DNA from: Salinilacustrithrix flava | GTDB taxonomy: Bacteria > Actinomycetota > Acidimicrobiia > Acidimicrobiales > Salinilacustritrichaceae | Length of the DNA: 50,165 nucleotides | Assembly (NCBI GenBank): GCA_024128875.1 | Contig: JAMYFF010000015.1 | Span: 1-50,165, forward strand | Direction: 5' to 3' | In this document: piece by piece, positions 32,888 through 42,425 of the stretch | Numbering within the stretch: position 1 is the stretch's first letter | Layout: each line of letters opens with the position of its first letter | Program-made: the position numbers and the translations under genes | The notes under the pieces: generated by a model | Seen by the model: the letters and a program-made list of their open reading frames with translations, nothing else | Database searches by the model: none | Told to the model about the DNA's origin: nothing

Positions 32888-35482
32888 TCACCCGCCGCCG
32901 TGCAGGACCGTCGCCAGCTCCTCTCGGCCCGACACCCCCAGCTTCCGGTACACGGAGGCCAGGTGGTTGTCGACCGTGCGCACCGACACGAACAGCTGAT
33001 CGGCGATCTCGCGACTGGTGGCGTGGATCGCTTCCGTCGCCACGTCCAGCTCACGGTCGCTGAGACCGGGCGGCGCCCCGACCACGGCCGGGGTAGCCAC
33101 GCACTCGCACTGCCGGAGCAGCAGCGAGGCGCGCGCTGCGGCCCGTTGGGACCGGTCGTTTGACCCGGCATCGCCCCACACCCGCGCCGCCTGGGCCGCG
33201 GCTTCGGCTCCGAGCATCGGTGATCCGTGTCCCACCATGCGGGCGCTCACGGATTCGAGCCCGTCGGCGTCGGATGCGACGGATGCCCGGGCGTGATCGA
33301 GCATGGTCTCGACCAGGAACGCCCCTTCGGTGGTGGCCACGGCATCGGCGAGGTCGTCGACCACCAGCGATGCGTGGCCCATGCGCACTGCGTCGTGGAG
33401 CGCCCAGACACCCCAGACCACGTGGTCGTGTGCGATCGCGGCTCGGCCCACGTCGAGGGCGATGCGGGCTGCCGCGTCGGTGGATCCCACGGCGAGCCAT
33501 GCCCGCCCCCGGCCCACCCAGACCGCCAGGCGTGTCTCGAGGCCGGCCTCGAACGATGCCTGGTCCAAGTGGTCGGCGGCGTCCTCGGGCGGCTGCCCGG
33601 CCTGGGCCTGGTGCATCACCCAGATGCCGACCGATTGCGAACGCAGGCGGAACGGATCGTCTTTCTCGAGCACGGCCAATGCGCGAGCCTGGAGCCGGGT
33701 GGCCTCGGTCAGCCGTCCCTGCATTCCCAGCACCATCCCGTGCCACACCAGCCGCAGCGAAGCCGGCGCACCTCCTCTCCTGTCAGCCCACGTGCGCGTC
33801 GTGCAGGCGCGCTCGGCGTCGGCCAGGCGACCTTCGGCGGTCAACGCAGCCAACCGGTTCGAGGCCAGTTGATCGACAGCCATGACCGCTTCGGTTCGGT
33901 GCCGGTGGGCCAGTTCCTCACCCTGTCTCATGCGTTCGTCGAAGTCAGCCAGGCGACCGGTCATGGCCTGGGCCAGGCTGAGGTTCGTATGCGCGGTGAT
34001 CCGTGCCGGTGGCGGGATTTCGGGGCTGGCCAGCGCTGCGGTGGCGGCGGTGACCGTGTCAGTGAAGTTGCCGGCGATGGCGCTGTAGAGCGAACCCTCG
34101 GTGTCGACCTGCCACCGCAGCGCCGCAGGCAGGCTGTCCCGCGTCTCCCGTAGCACCGTGGCCGCCTCATCAGGACGGCCGAGGAGGAAGGCCAGGACGT
34201 GGCCCCGGATCAGTGCTGCTTCGGCCCGCTCCGCTGCACTTGAGGGTTCCACCCCGGAGAGGACGGCCAGTGCTTCTTCCCCATCTGCTCGGAGGGACAG
34301 GACCCGCGCCAGCAGGAGGGTTCCCGTCGGGGATCCGGGTGCGGCGCCGACCGCGGCTCGCGCGAGGCGTTCAGCGAGCGCGTAGTCGGTCCTCGACAGG
34401 GCTTCCTTCGCTCCGGCGCAGGCGACATCCACGTCGATCGCTCCACCGGAATCGACCATCAACATGGCGGTCCGCAGGCACAGGCCGGTGTCGGCGGTGG
34501 GATTCCCCGCGTCGCGCACTGCGTCCACGAGCCGATCAGCGATCTCCTTGCGCCGGTTTGGTCGGAGGCCGGCGAGGACGACCTCGGAGAAGAGCGGATG
34601 AGAGGTCGTCACGTGTGGGGCCTCGCCGATGTGGACCGTCGACACCAGGCCGAGCCCCTCGAGCTCTCCGACGGATTCGTCGGCCACGATGCCGGCGAGG
34701 AAGCGGAAGGGGACTGGCTCGGCAACCGCGATGAGCTCCAGCGCATGGCGGGCGGTGTCGCCGAAGCCGATCAACCGACCCGTGATCAGCTCGTCGAGGC
34801 GGTCCGAGGCGAGCGGCGCTGTCGACCGCCAGCGACCTCCGTCGAGCTGCACAGCACCCGTTCGCCGGGCGTCCTCGAGCGCCACCAGCACGTACAGCGG
34901 GTGTCCACGGGTGAGATCCCACACCGTTGCGGCGAGGCGGTCATCGAGCGGCCCCCCGAGCACCGTGGCGGCGAGCTGCGCCGCCTCGGGTTCGGCGAGC
35001 GCGGCCACTTCCACGAGCGCCGCGTGGCCGTCCTTCCAAAGTGCCGTGACCGCCGGAGACGGCCGGGGCGAGGGCCGTACCGTCGCCACCAGACGTCCTT
35101 CGCCGTGGACGACGATCTGGTGGATGAGGCCCATCGAACCGTCGTCGAGCTCGTGGGCATCGTCCACCGCGAGGAGGAGTTGCCGACGACCGGACCGTCG
35201 CTTGAGCTCCGTCCGGGCGCTTCGCAACAGCACGGTCGGATCGGGGTTCGGGTTGGCGGTGAGCAGGTGGGATACGGCGGCGAAGGGCACACGCCGCATC
35301 CCGGGTGCGGCGAGGACGTTCTCCACGTGCCAATCGTCGGGAGCGGCGGCGACGACCTCTGCGAGCAGCCGGGACTTGCCAACACCGGCCCGTCCGGTGA
35401 GTACCAGCCCGGCGGGCCCGTCCGGGCGGAAGAGCGAGCGGAGCCGCTCCATCTCCCCGACACGTCCGATCAGCCGCCCCAT
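32888..35482 (-). CDS. LAL-type LuxR family ATPase regulator
   Basis: An 864-aa large ATP-binding LuxR regulator. ATPase: Walker A GRAGVGKS (30-37) and Walker B QLLLAVDDAHEL (101-112); a long TPR-like helical middle; C-terminal LuxR HTH at about 800-860 (GLSDRELDVATEAIHATSRE, VSVRTVDNHLASVYRKLGVSG). Such proteins bind an inducer through the helical part and activate nearby genes. It is followed after 147 bp by the metzincin gene, which carries the phased repeats. The inducer is unknown. Confidence 0.9.
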   Translation of the reverse strand: MGRLIGRVGEMERLRSLFRPDGPAGLVLTGRAGVGKSRLLAEVVAAAPDDWHVENVLAAPGMRRVPFAAVSHLLTANPNPDPTVLLRSARTELKRRSGRRQLLLAVDDAHELDDGSMGLIHQIVVHGEGRLVATVRPSPRPSPAVTALWKDGHAALVEVAALAEPEAAQLAATVLGGPLDDRLAATVWDLTRGHPLYVLVALEDARRTGAVQLDGGRWRSTAPLASDRLDELITGRLIGFGDTARHALELIAVAEPVPFRFLAGIVADESVGELEGLGLVSTVHIGEAPHVTTSHPLFSEVVLAGLRPNRRKEIADRLVDAVRDAGNPTADTGLCLRTAMLMVDSGGAIDVDVACAGAKEALSRTDYALAERLARAAVGAAPGSPTGTLLLARVLSLRADGEEALAVLSGVEPSSAAERAEAALIRGHVLAFLLGRPDEAATVLRETRDSLPAALRWQVDTEGSLYSAIAGNFTDTVTAATAALASPEIPPPARITAHTNLSLAQAMTGRLADFDERMRQGEELAHRHRTEAVMAVDQLASNRLAALTAEGRLADAERACTTRTWADRRGGAPASLRLVWHGMVLGMQGRLTEATRLQARALAVLEKDDPFRLRSQSVGIWVMHQAQAGQPPEDAADHLDQASFEAGLETRLAVWVGRGRAWLAVGSTDAAARIALDVGRAAIAHDHVVWGVWALHDAVRMGHASLVVDDLADAVATTEGAFLVETMLDHARASVASDADGLESVSARMVGHGSPMLGAEAAAQAARVWGDAGSNDRSQRAAARASLLLRQCECVATPAVVGAPPGLSDRELDVATEAIHATSREIADQLFVSVRTVDNHLASVYRKLGVSGREELATVLHGGG

Positions 35483-35676
35483 CCGCGGCGAGGGTACCGG
35501 CGCCCCTCCCGGCGATGCCGTGGAGCACGTTCGTCGCTCGGCCCGGGCTGGAGTCGGAGGTGCGGGATCCGGCTCGCGCTGGCGATTGCGCCAGGCGCCT
35601 CATCGGAGCCCGACCCCATGCTCGCCCGTAGAGCTACCGTCCGTGGCACGCGGTCGGGGGGGATCGGGGGCAGACG

Positions 35677-36453
35677 ATGGTCGGAGGACTGGACGCACTC
35701 GGAAGGGCGGCCGACGTCAACCTCGCGGGCGCGTGGGCGAGCATCGGCGGGCACAGTGGCGAGGTCGGCGGCTCACTCGACTGCCCGTTCGTGGCTACCG
35801 GGCTGCCCGCCGCCTTCTTCAACGGCGTGTACGCAACGGGTCCCGTCGATGACCCCGACCGGCTGATCGCCGATGCCTCCGACTTCATGGCCGAGCGCGG
35901 CGTGCCCTGGCTCCTCTGGGTGCGTGAAGGCGTAGACGATGCCCTGCTCGACGCCGGGCGCCGCGCCGGCCTCACCGACGCCGGCGGCCCCCTCGCGATG
36001 GCGCTTCCCGCGATCGAGGAGATTCCGCCTGTTCGCGATGGCCTCGAGATCACCGTCGTCCGAGATGCCACCGGACTCGAAGTCGCCCGCGACCTCGCTG
36101 CCCGCGGGTTCGACATGCCGCGGGAGTTCATCGACGTCCTCGCCACGGAGACGATGCTCGACGACCCAGCCGTCGTGATGGTGACCGGCTCGGTCGACGA
36201 CGTGCCCGTCGCAACCGCGCTCGTGAGCGTGACCGGTCGAACGGCCGGCATCTACAACGTGGCGACCCCACCGGAACATCGACGCCGCGGGTACGGCGAG
36301 GCGCTCACGTGGGCTGCGGTCGAGGAGGGCCGGCGTCTCGGCTGCGACCACTCGACGCTCCAGGCCTCCCCGATGGGCGCCCCGATCTACCGTCGCATGG
36401 GCTACCTCGATCTGGGAACGTACGTCCAGCTCGCTCATGAGCCAGCCGAGTAG
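35677..36453 (+). CDS. GNAT N-acetyltransferase (258 aa)
   Basis: A two-part protein: an N-terminal domain (about 1-125) of the type seen in actinobacterial long GNATs, and a C-terminal GNAT fold with IYNVATPPEHRRRGYGEALTWA (acetyl-CoA loop, about 190-211) and SPMGAPIYRRMGYLDLGTY. The substrate is unknown. It is divergent from the LAL regulator with 194 bp between, in which I see no clear operator. A G-rich ribosome site precedes the ATG. Confidence 0.85.
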   Translation: MVGGLDALGRAADVNLAGAWASIGGHSGEVGGSLDCPFVATGLPAAFFNGVYATGPVDDPDRLIADASDFMAERGVPWLLWVREGVDDALLDAGRRAGLTDAGGPLAMALPAIEEIPPVRDGLEITVVRDATGLEVARDLAARGFDMPREFIDVLATETMLDDPAVVMVTGSVDDVPVATALVSVTGRTAGIYNVATPPEHRRRGYGEALTWAAVEEGRRLGCDHSTLQASPMGAPIYRRMGYLDLGTYVQLAHEPAE

Positions 36454-36474
36454 TCGGTCAGCAGGAGACAGACC

Positions 36475-36693
36475 ATGGCGACGAGAGGGGAGCGCCACCC
36501 CGAGCGTGACATCGCCGACGCAGAGGTGGAGTCCTTCATCCTCGACGCCGTCGACCGCATGAGCCGGCTCCCGACGGTTCGAACCGGGTCGCGGATCGTC
36601 CCCGTCGAGTTCGACGAGCCCGAGGATGCGATCTATCGCCGACTGCTCTCGGTTCTCGGTGAGGAGGGCGGATCCTCACTGGACCCCGAGTAG
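36475..36693 (+). CDS. Small acidic protein of unknown function (72 aa)
   Basis: No family recognised. MATRGERHPERDIADAEVES starts it; the middle VRTGSRIVPVEFDEPEDAIY looks globular. AGGAGA lies 6 nt before the ATG. It follows the GNAT gene by 21 bp and is probably in its operon. Confidence 0.65.
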   Translation: MATRGERHPERDIADAEVESFILDAVDRMSRLPTVRTGSRIVPVEFDEPEDAIYRRLLSVLGEEGGSSLDPE

Positions 36694-36755
36694 GGACCCG
36701 GCGTCCAGGGAGGCTGTCACGAGCAGAACTGCTCGGATCATGAGAGATGCGACTC

Positions 36756-36778
36756 GGGCGGGGCCCCGCATCAGGCCA
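36756..36778. repeat. Copy 2 of the 23-nt repeat (convergent gap)
   Basis: Matches 25182-25204 at 22 of 23 bases. It contains the 12-bp palindrome GCGGGGCCCCGC at 36758-36769 and overlaps the stop codon of the SARP-STAND regulator. The place, again between convergent genes, fits a terminator or REP-like element. Confidence 0.6.
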
Positions 36779-39773
36779 TGGCTCGGTCGGGTGCCGCCAG
36801 CAGTCCCTCGATGGTGAGAAGGGCGAGATCGACGGTGTCTCGTGGACTCAGGGCCGCACCGGAGGACCGGAGGAGCTCGACGCGCTCGACCCCCAGCCGG
36901 GCCGAGAGCTCCGTGCGAAGCGCCTCGATCTCGTCGGCAGCCTCACCGAACAGCCGCGGCGCATCCTCGGCAGCCGTCAACGCGCCGAGCAGCTCGGCGG
37001 CCTCGGCATCGGCTCCGCACTTGGCCAGCAGGGGTGCCAGGTTGTGCAGCGTCGTCCACTGGTGGGTCCAGTCGTTGCGCGAGCGCCAGCTCTCGATGAG
37101 CTGGCGGTATGCCTCGAGGGTCGCCTCCTCGTGACCGACCTCGATCGGGAGCGTGGTGAGGGACAGGCGCGCCACCCCGGTGACGAGGTGGTTGTCGACG
37201 GTCTCGCCGGCGGCGATCGCAGACCGCAGCAGCGCTGCCGAGCGCGCCGGGTCACGTCTGGCGGTCGCCTCGCCGAGGAGGTAGTCCGCCCACGCCTCCG
37301 AGGTCGGCGCGCCGCTGTGCTGCGCGAGCACGCGCGACCGCTCTGCCCACGCCAAGGCCCGATCGGTGGCACCGCCGTAGAGCTCGGCCAAGCCGGAGAT
37401 CATGCAGGCGATCTGGCCGTGGAAGGGCTCGTCGGCGGAGCTCGCGAGCGCGAGGTAGCCCTCGGCGGCAGCCGCGGCCTCGGGTAGCTCTCCGGAGTAC
37501 AGGGCGACCAGTGCCTGGGCGTGGTGGGCGTGGAGGGTGGCAGCGGTGTCGCCCTGGCCCATCTCCAGCGCGCCTGCGGCCAGCGCACGCGCAGCCGCCA
37601 GGTCCCCCCGGTTGGTGGCCACGAGCGCCATCGTGGCCATCGCCGCCGCCCGCAGCGGGTGGTCGTTGGCTCCCTCGATCGCCAGAGCGAGCTCCGCCCA
37701 CTCCCCCACGTCATCGCGCAGGCGGTGGAGCGCGAAGTCGCACAGGGACGTGGCCACGGTCAGCGCCGTGTCGGCATCGCCCTGCGCGACCGCCCGGCGG
37801 AGGACGGAGCGGATGTTGTCGGTCTCGACCTCGATCGCTCGCACCGCGATGGCCTCATGGGGCCCTCGGAAGCGTGGTTCGGCGTCTCGCACGAGCTCGA
37901 GGACCCACCGCCGGTGGCGATCGAGGAACATCGGTGCGGACCCGTCGGCCACGGCTCGCTCCTGCCCGATGCGGCGGGCGGTTCGCAGCAAGCGGAACCG
38001 GGACCGGCCGCTCGCGACCTCGACGGTGAGGAGGGACAGGTCGCTCAGCGACCGGAGGCGGTCCTCGACCTCGGCGGCGTCGGCTGCGTCGAGGACAGCA
38101 GCGGCGCCGAGGGCGTCGAAGGACCCGGAGAAGGTGCTGATCGCTGCGAAGACCTCCCGGTCGGCAACGTCGAGGGAGTCGAGTGACCAGTTCAGCGCCG
38201 AGCGGATGGAGCGATGGCGGGGTGCGCCCGAGCGTCGGTTCACGTCGAGCGCGCCGCTGCGCGCGGTGACGCGCTCGGCCAGCTCCTCCAGCGTCATGTT
38301 GCGCAGCTGGGCAGCGGCGATCTCGATGCCGAGGGGCAACCCGTCCACGGCTCGGCACACATCCACGATGAGGCGCCTCGAGCGCTGATCTGCAGCGATG
38401 TCCGCGCCCGCTGCGGCCGCGCGCTGGCAGAAGAGCGCGATCGCCGGTGGCGGCTCGCTCGAGATGGTCGGATCCGCCCACCGCATCGGGGCGAGCTTCA
38501 CCAGCTCCTCGCCGGCAACGTCGAGCGGGGCTCTGGCCGTGACGACGACGGACGCCGGCGCAGTGGCGAGGACGTCGACCACCAGGTCCGCGACCGGTTC
38601 GGCCACCTGTTCGCAGTTGTCCAGGAACAGGAGCGGTTCGATGCCGGTGATCGCGGTGACCACGGCCTGGCGCGTGGTCTGGGATCCCTGCCGACGGGCC
38701 TGCAGCGCCAAGGCGATGACATCGACGGCATCGGAGGCAGAGGACGCGGTGGTGAGATCGCACCACACCAGGGGCTGGTGGAGGTCGGCGGCGCCGTCCA
38801 GCTCATGGGCGAGCGCCATGGCCAGTCGGGTCTTGCCGACACCAGCGGGCCCGACGATCGTCGTGATCCGTGACCGCCGCACGCCGGCCCGGAGCTGCGC
38901 GAGTTCGGCCTCGCGGCCGAGCAGCGCGGTCAGCGCTCTGGGTGGACCGCTCATCGGCTCTGGCGGGGCGGCTTCGCGCGCACCGACCGCCAGGGTCGGG
39001 GCCAGCTGCCGGTCCTGGAGCTCGTGCGCCAGGATCTTCGCCTCCAGCTGGCGCAGGGCGGTCGACGGCTCCAGTCCGAGATCCTCCCCGAGCCGCGAGC
39101 GCAGCCGCTGGTAGGTGCTCAGCGCATCGGCCTGACGACCGAGGTGGTAGAGGCTCTCCATCAGCACGGCGTGTGGCCGCTCCCGGTAGGGGTGGGCCAT
39201 CGTGAACGCCTCGAGCTCCGCCATGAGCCCGAGGTCCGCCTGATCGACCAGCAGCTGCTCGAAGCGCGTCTCTGTCAGCGAGAGGCGCAGCTCGTCGAGA
39301 CGGGCGGCCTCGCCGACACCGCAGTCGCTGTCGGCGATGTCGAGCAAGGACGGACCGCGCCAGAGCGCCAGCGCCCGACCCAGCCGCTCGGACGTCGTGG
39401 CGGGTTCGCCCACCGATTCGGCTCCGGTCAGCCTCGCCAGCTCGTGCAGATCGGTGGTGGCAACCGTGGGATCGAGGCAGTACGCATCAGCGTCGGTGGC
39501 GATGGCCGCCGTTCGGTCGGATCCCCTGTCCAGGTGACGGCGAAGTCGTGAGACGTGGGTGTGCAGGTTCTGGCGGGGATCCTTGGGACGCTCGGTGTGC
39601 GGCCAGGCCACGTCCATGAGCGACTCGATCGAGGCCGGGCGCGGCGACCGCAGGGCGAGCAGCGTCAGGAGGCGGCGCTGCAGGGGACTCGCGGGCGTGA
39701 TGTCCCGGCCGTCGTGCTCGACCACGCAGGGTCCGAGCACGGCGATCCGCAGGGCGGGCTGGGGCTCCACCAC
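36771..39773 (-). CDS. SARP-STAND regulator, copy 2
   Basis: A 1000-aa paralogue of 13538-16543. Winged helix about 5-95 (LRIAVLGPCVVEHDGRDITP), BTAD about 105-245 (LRSRLGEDLGLEPSTALRQLE), Walker A GPAGVGKT (308-315), Walker B-type PLLFLDNCEQV, sensor-region GLPLGIEIAAAQLRNMTLEE, then TPR helices. Start: the GTG at 39773 begins the winged helix; there is no ribosome site, but TTGACG (39803-39808) and CATGCT (39780-39785, 17-bp spacing) would start transcription at the GTG, so leaderless translation is likely. It is divergent from the methyltransferase/PIG-L/azl operon, its probable target. Confidence 0.87.
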   Translation of the reverse strand: MVEPQPALRIAVLGPCVVEHDGRDITPASPLQRRLLTLLALRSPRPASIESLMDVAWPHTERPKDPRQNLHTHVSRLRRHLDRGSDRTAAIATDADAYCLDPTVATTDLHELARLTGAESVGEPATTSERLGRALALWRGPSLLDIADSDCGVGEAARLDELRLSLTETRFEQLLVDQADLGLMAELEAFTMAHPYRERPHAVLMESLYHLGRQADALSTYQRLRSRLGEDLGLEPSTALRQLEAKILAHELQDRQLAPTLAVGAREAAPPEPMSGPPRALTALLGREAELAQLRAGVRRSRITTIVGPAGVGKTRLAMALAHELDGAADLHQPLVWCDLTTASSASDAVDVIALALQARRQGSQTTRQAVVTAITGIEPLLFLDNCEQVAEPVADLVVDVLATAPASVVVTARAPLDVAGEELVKLAPMRWADPTISSEPPPAIALFCQRAAAAGADIAADQRSRRLIVDVCRAVDGLPLGIEIAAAQLRNMTLEELAERVTARSGALDVNRRSGAPRHRSIRSALNWSLDSLDVADREVFAAISTFSGSFDALGAAAVLDAADAAEVEDRLRSLSDLSLLTVEVASGRSRFRLLRTARRIGQERAVADGSAPMFLDRHRRWVLELVRDAEPRFRGPHEAIAVRAIEVETDNIRSVLRRAVAQGDADTALTVATSLCDFALHRLRDDVGEWAELALAIEGANDHPLRAAAMATMALVATNRGDLAAARALAAGALEMGQGDTAATLHAHHAQALVALYSGELPEAAAAAEGYLALASSADEPFHGQIACMISGLAELYGGATDRALAWAERSRVLAQHSGAPTSEAWADYLLGEATARRDPARSAALLRSAIAAGETVDNHLVTGVARLSLTTLPIEVGHEEATLEAYRQLIESWRSRNDWTHQWTTLHNLAPLLAKCGADAEAAELLGALTAAEDAPRLFGEAADEIEALRTELSARLGVERVELLRSSGAALSPRDTVDLALLTIEGLLAAPDRAMA

Positions 39774-39779
39774 GTCGGC

Positions 39780-39808
39780 AGCATGACCATCGATCAAGTG
39801 AGCGTCAA
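39780..39808 (-). promoter_or_regulatory. -35/-10 promoter for SARP-STAND copy 2
   Basis: TTGACG and CATGCT are separated by 17 bp on the - strand, and the GTG start lies 6 nt after the -10. This explains the missing ribosome site. Confidence 0.55.
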
Positions 39809-39871
39809 GGGCTGCGCAAGGGGCGACCGGGAGGCTGATCGCTGACCAAGACATCCACCAAGGAGATTCTG

Positions 39872-40978
39872 ATGACCATCGCCGAGCACACCACAGCCGC
39901 CCCCGCACCGTCCGACCTCGAGCTCGCCGTGGAGGAGACCGTCGCCAGCTTCGTCGATGCGGTTGCCAGCGCAGCGTTCATCTCGATGGTCGCCATCGGC
40001 GATCGCCTGGGGCTGTACGGCGCTCTCGCGGACCTGGGCGGTGCGACCGCTGGCGACCTGGCCGCGACCTCGGGCTGCAACGAGCGGCTCGTGCTGGAGT
40101 GGCTCTCGTGCAACGCATCTGCGGGCTACGTGGACCACGTCGTCGACGATCGAGGCGACGACCGCTTCACCATCGGCCCCGCAGCGGCCGCCCTGCTCGC
40201 TGATGAGGGCTCGCCGGTGTTCTTGGCGAGCGCAGCCACGTTGGTCCGGTCGTACTTCACGGATCAGGACCAGCTGGAGTCCGCGTTCCGCGGATCGGGT
40301 GGCATCGACTGGGGCGACCACCACGACTGCATGTTCACGGCGGTCGAGCGGTTCTACGGGAACGCGTACAGCACCTCGCTGACGTCGGAGTGGATTCCCT
40401 CGGTGCCCGGACTCGCCGAGAAGCTGACCGCTGGTGCCAGCGTCGCCGACGTCGGGTGCGGCCACGGCGTGTCCACGGCACTCATGGCCGAGGCGTACCC
40501 GCAGTCGACGTTCCACGGCTTCGACTTCCACGATGGTTCCATCCGCCGTGCACGCGAGGTCGCGGTCGAGCGGGGCGTCACGTCCAACGTGCAGTTCAGC
40601 ACCCGCACTGCCACCGACTTCGATGGCGGGCCCTACGACGTCGTGTGCGTCTTCGACGCGCTCCACGACATGGGCGATCCTGGCGCGGTCATCCGGCATG
40701 CCCGGTCGCTGCTCGCCGATGACGGTGTCGTGCTGCTCGTCGAGGCACAAGCCGGTGACGACCGGGCCACATCGATCGCGAACCCGCTCGGACGCCTCTT
40801 CTACGCCGCGTCGACGGTGCTGTGCACGCCGTGCGCGCTCTCGCAGGGTGGGCCCGAGGCGCTGGGGAACCAGGTGGGCGCCGCCCGGTGGGAGCAGATC
40901 TTCGTCGCCAACGGCTTCTCCCGCTTCGAGCGCTCGCTCGAGACGCCGTTCAACCTGATCCTGGCCGCACGGCCATGA
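39872..40978 (+). CDS. SAM-dependent methyltransferase with N-terminal winged helix
   Basis: A 368-aa two-domain protein: an N-terminal winged-helix dimerisation domain (about 30-110) as in small-molecule O-methyltransferases and Rv2258c-like proteins, then a class I fold with VADVGCGHGVSTALMAE (about 190-206), FHGFDFHDGSI and VVCVFDALHDMGDP. AAGGAGA precedes the ATG. It is the first gene of an operon with PIG-L, AzlC and AzlD, all joined by 4-bp overlaps. The substrate is unknown. Confidence 0.86.
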   Translation: MTIAEHTTAAPAPSDLELAVEETVASFVDAVASAAFISMVAIGDRLGLYGALADLGGATAGDLAATSGCNERLVLEWLSCNASAGYVDHVVDDRGDDRFTIGPAAAALLADEGSPVFLASAATLVRSYFTDQDQLESAFRGSGGIDWGDHHDCMFTAVERFYGNAYSTSLTSEWIPSVPGLAEKLTAGASVADVGCGHGVSTALMAEAYPQSTFHGFDFHDGSIRRAREVAVERGVTSNVQFSTRTATDFDGGPYDVVCVFDALHDMGDPGAVIRHARSLLADDGVVLLVEAQAGDDRATSIANPLGRLFYAASTVLCTPCALSQGGPEALGNQVGAARWEQIFVANGFSRFERSLETPFNLILAARP

Positions 40979-41718
40979 CGGTCGACATCGCCGGCCTGGG
41001 CAGGATCCTGTCCGTCTGGGCGCACCCCGATGACGAGACCTTCCTGGCCGGCGGTGTCATGGCCGCAGCTCGCCAGCTCGGCCAGGACGTCGTGTGCGTC
41101 TCGGCGACCGATGGCGAGCACGGCACCGACGACCCGGCGGCGTGGCCGCCCGAACGGCTCGGGCGGCTGCGGCGCTGGGAGGCGACTGCCGCCATGAGCA
41201 TCCTCGGGGTCGACGATCACCGTTGGCTGGGCTTCGAGGACGGGACCCTGGATGGCATCGATCCCCGCGCCGGCTGCGAGGCGATCGCCGTGGTGATCGA
41301 CGAGGTACGCCCGGACACCGTGTTGACGTTCGGGCCCGACGGCATGACGTACCACCCCGACCACATCGCGGTCGGCCAGTGGGTGCTGGCCGCGTGCGAC
41401 CGGTTCGCGGCGCCGCCTCGCGTGCTGACGGCAGCGCTCGATGCGGACCGCCACCGCCGGTTCCGGGAGCGCCTGGAGACCTGGTCGATCTACATGACCG
41501 ACGAGCGCCCGACACCGGTGGAGCGCGACGCCCTCGCCCTCCAACTCGACCTCGACGACGAGGCCTTGGATCGGAAGATGGCCGCGCTGCACGCCATGCA
41601 CAGCCAGGTCACCCCGGCGCTCGCCGTCATGTCGGCGCTCGAGCTCCGCTCCCTCTACGGCCACGAGAGCTTCGTGGCGGCTGACGTCGTCGCACCGAGC
41701 AGCGGAGCGAGGCGATGA
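40975..41718 (+). CDS. PIG-L family (LmbE) deacetylase
   Basis: A 247-aa zinc N-deacetylase-fold protein. The AHPDDE motif is intact (WAHPDDETFLAGG), followed by TDGEHGT and the second metal site TYHPDHIAVG. Family members deacetylate GlcNAc-type substrates, including mycothiol and glycopeptide precursors. It overlaps the methyltransferase and azlC by 4 bp each, so all are coupled. Not clearly MshB or Mca; the substrate is open. Confidence 0.9.
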   Translation: MTVDIAGLGRILSVWAHPDDETFLAGGVMAAARQLGQDVVCVSATDGEHGTDDPAAWPPERLGRLRRWEATAAMSILGVDDHRWLGFEDGTLDGIDPRAGCEAIAVVIDEVRPDTVLTFGPDGMTYHPDHIAVGQWVLAACDRFAAPPRVLTAALDADRHRRFRERLETWSIYMTDERPTPVERDALALQLDLDDEALDRKMAALHAMHSQVTPALAVMSALELRSLYGHESFVAADVVAPSSGARR

Positions 41719-42425
41719 CCTCGATCGCTGTTGGGCGTCGCATCGACCGGGAAGCGCTCTCCCAAGGGGCAGGAGTGGCGCTGTCGCTCGCTCTCGGCTA
41801 CGTGCCGTTCGCCCTGGCGCTCGGAGCGACGTTCGCTGCCACCGATCTCGATCCGTTGGTCGCGTGGTCATCATCGTGGCTGGTGTTCGCCGGTGCGGCA
41901 CAAGCGACTGCTGTCTCGTTGCTCGACGCGGGTGCTGCACCAACCGTCGTCGTCCTGTCCTGCCTGGTGATGAACGCGCGCCACCTCCTGTACGGGGCGT
42001 CACTGCGACCGCACATGGATCCCTGGTCACGGCGTACCAGAGCGGCGGGCGCGTACTTCCTGACCGACGCGGTGTACGCGATCGCTGCAGCGCGGTTCGA
42101 GGAGGGGCCCGGCGCGGAGGCCATCAGCCACCGCAGCTTCTACTTCGGCGCCGGACTCACCGCCTGGGTGTCGTGGGTGGCTCTCACCGGAGCAGGTGTG
42201 ACACTCGCGGACTCGGTCCCCGCCGTACTGCGCCTCGACCTGGCGGCACCCCTGACCTTCGTGCTGCTCCTCTTGCCGCTGCTCAGCACCCGCGCCGCGA
42301 AGGTCTCCGCCGTCGCAGCAGGGAGCACTGTCGCAGTGGGTGCGACGCTGCCAATGGGAATCGGATTGCTCGCCGGCATCGCCGCAGGGGTGGCCGCGGG
42401 CTCGCTGACCGGAGACACGACATGA
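41715..42425 (+). CDS. azlC: AzlC family branched-chain amino-acid exporter subunit
   Basis: A 236-aa inner-membrane protein with several hydrophobic segments. The family pattern GYVPFALALGATFAATDLDP, WLVFAGAAQATAVSLLDAG and VMNARHLLYGASLRPH is clear. With AzlD it forms a two-subunit exporter of branched-chain or aromatic amino acids. It overlaps both neighbours by 4 bp. Confidence 0.92.
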   Translation: MTSIAVGRRIDREALSQGAGVALSLALGYVPFALALGATFAATDLDPLVAWSSSWLVFAGAAQATAVSLLDAGAAPTVVVLSCLVMNARHLLYGASLRPHMDPWSRRTRAAGAYFLTDAVYAIAAARFEEGPGAEAISHRSFYFGAGLTAWVSWVALTGAGVTLADSVPAVLRLDLAAPLTFVLLLLPLLSTRAAKVSAVAAGSTVAVGATLPMGIGLLAGIAAGVAAGSLTGDTT

